Positions 63,545 through 64,000 of a stretch of 64,000 bases of DNA are shown one piece after another; within the stretch, counting starts at the first letter, position 1; every line of letters begins with the position of its first letter. The DNA comes from Steroidobacteraceae bacterium (GTDB taxonomy: Bacteria > Pseudomonadota > Gammaproteobacteria > Steroidobacterales > Steroidobacteraceae), in assembly GCA_029266835.1 (NCBI GenBank), contig JAQSWD010000005.1, positions 1 through 64,000 on the forward strand, written 5' to 3'. A program made the position numbers and the translations under genes. The notes under the pieces were generated by a model that did not search any database, had not been told where the DNA came from, and saw only the letters and a list, made by a program, of their open reading frames with translations.

Positions 63545-63595
63545 CGCGTATGGGCCATCGCGTAGCCATCGCTATGGGCCATGGCCATCGGGCCC
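63541..63595. repeat. Imperfect GCCATCGC repeats before xseA
   Basis: GCCATCGCGTATGG, GCCATCGCGTA, GCCATCGCTATGG and GCCATGGCCATCG occur in succession, overlapping the xseA start codon. Short, imperfect, of unclear meaning. Confidence 0.6.
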
Positions 63596-63625
63596 CGGCA
63601 TACTTGCGGCCAGAGGGAGGACTGC

Positions 63626-64000
63626 ATGATCAGAAAGGGGTTCGCGGTAGCGCTTCTATTGGCGTGTTCGATGGCTCTGGCTGCCGGGACGCCACTATCC
63701 GACGAGGCACTCACGCCAGCGGCGATGCTCGGGCTCGCGCAAAAACCGCGCGCGGAGTTCGTCGCCGAATGGGAGCGGCGGTGGCAGCGTTCGAGAGAAG
63801 CCCTTCCGGATGACGCGGCCAGGCCCGACGCCCTCACGAAGCTGCAGTTCCAGTATGCGCAGGGCCGCGTGATGTATCCCTTCTTCCATTGGCGCGAGTC
63901 GGACGACGCGCAGATCGAGGCCGATCCCGACCTCGCGCAAGTCCTCGACGCGTTGCCGCGCATCGATTCGCGCCTCTGGGAATTCCGCGAAGTCCGGGAC
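63626..64000 (+). CDS. Exported protein of unknown function (3' end outside window)
   Basis: 125 codons with no stop before the right edge. Start ATG 63626 with GAGGGAGG as ribosome site. The N-terminus MIRKGFAVALLLACSMALAAG is a signal sequence, either lipoprotein (LLAC) or cleaved after ALA. The mature part is charged and tryptophan-containing (FVAEWERRWQRSREALPDD, RVMYPFFHWRESDDAQ). I do not recognise a family. Divergent from xseA. Confidence 0.7.
   Translation, partial: MIRKGFAVALLLACSMALAAGTPLSDEALTPAAMLGLAQKPRAEFVAEWERRWQRSREALPDDAARPDALTKLQFQYAQGRVMYPFFHWRESDDAQIEADPDLAQVLDALPRIDSRLWEFREVRD

Overview
The window is a 64 kb piece of a GC-rich (roughly 65 percent by eye) chromosome from a gammaproteobacterium. 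The conserved blocks queA-tgt-yajC-secD-secF and iscS/iscA-ndk-rlmN-pilW-rodZ-hisS-yfgM-bamB-der, together with zapE, xseA and a 180-kDa-type NAD-glutamate dehydrogenase, fit the Steroidobacterales/Nevskiales/Xanthomonadales side of the class. That placement is inference; there is no rRNA gene here. Genes are tightly packed, often with 1-14 bp overlaps. I see no transposase, phage gene, integron or CRISPR array, and only one tRNA (Leu-CAA). Two genes run off the edges: an Lrp/AsnC regulator at the left and an exported protein at the right.

Region by region. 1-4.97 kb: Lrp-type regulator divergent from phhA, then a ModF-like twin ATPase overlapping an odd serine-hydrolase-like membrane protein, and a convergent PhzF-family protein. 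5.0-9.0 kb: a TPP riboswitch heads a thiamine salvage operon (TonB receptor, YkoF-like thiamine-binding protein, PnuC-type transporter, phosphotransferase-type kinase), followed by a 2Fe-2S ferredoxin and an RraB-like membrane protein. 9.75-16.2 kb: gpmA, a family 2 glycosyltransferase and the giant gdhB. 16.2-19.8 kb: MarR regulator divergent from hpd-maiA-scoA-scoB; with phhA this covers much of the phenylalanine/tyrosine to acetoacetate route, but hmgA and fahA are not here. 19.9-22.6 kb: VOC protein, HxlR regulator divergent from a nitronate monooxygenase, and a lipoprotein.

22.6-31.6 kb: zapE, ETF-ubiquinone oxidoreductase, an HSD10-like dehydrogenase, thiolase and a TetR regulator on the minus strand, divergent from the fused acyl-CoA mutase icmF. 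Two copies of a palindromic operator fill the 38-bp gap. This looks like an acyl-CoA (branched-chain or short-chain) catabolic locus. 31.6-38.8 kb: an ECF sigma factor with a membrane partner, plsC, xerD, dsbC, fdxA, a NUDIX hydrolase, tRNA-Leu, and a second sigma factor followed by a one-helix membrane protein and a PDZ-only protein. 38.9-47.0 kb: queA, tgt, yajC, secD, secF, terC and an APC permease with a large extra loop. 47.1-58.6 kb: suhB, trmJ, then a cysteine desulfurase fused to a degenerate IscU-like domain, iscA, ndk and the rlmN-to-der housekeeping run. 58.6-64.0 kb: a 436-bp gene-free stretch, a secreted subtilase, an EF-hand protein, an M23 peptidase, xseA and the partial exported protein.

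The most unusual item is the IscS-IscU chimera at 48.7-50.3 kb. Its IscU-like part keeps two of the three cluster cysteines but has lost the third, the neighbouring histidine and the LPPVK chaperone-recognition motif. The genes iscR, iscU, hscB, hscA and fdx are also missing from the locus. Other items worth a look are the riboswitch whose aptamer contains the ribosome binding site, the catalytically degenerate hydrolase after the twin ATPase, tandem repeats in scoA and at the 3' end of tetR, a terminator placed just before yajC, and a strongly over-represented 8-mer (CAAACTAC).
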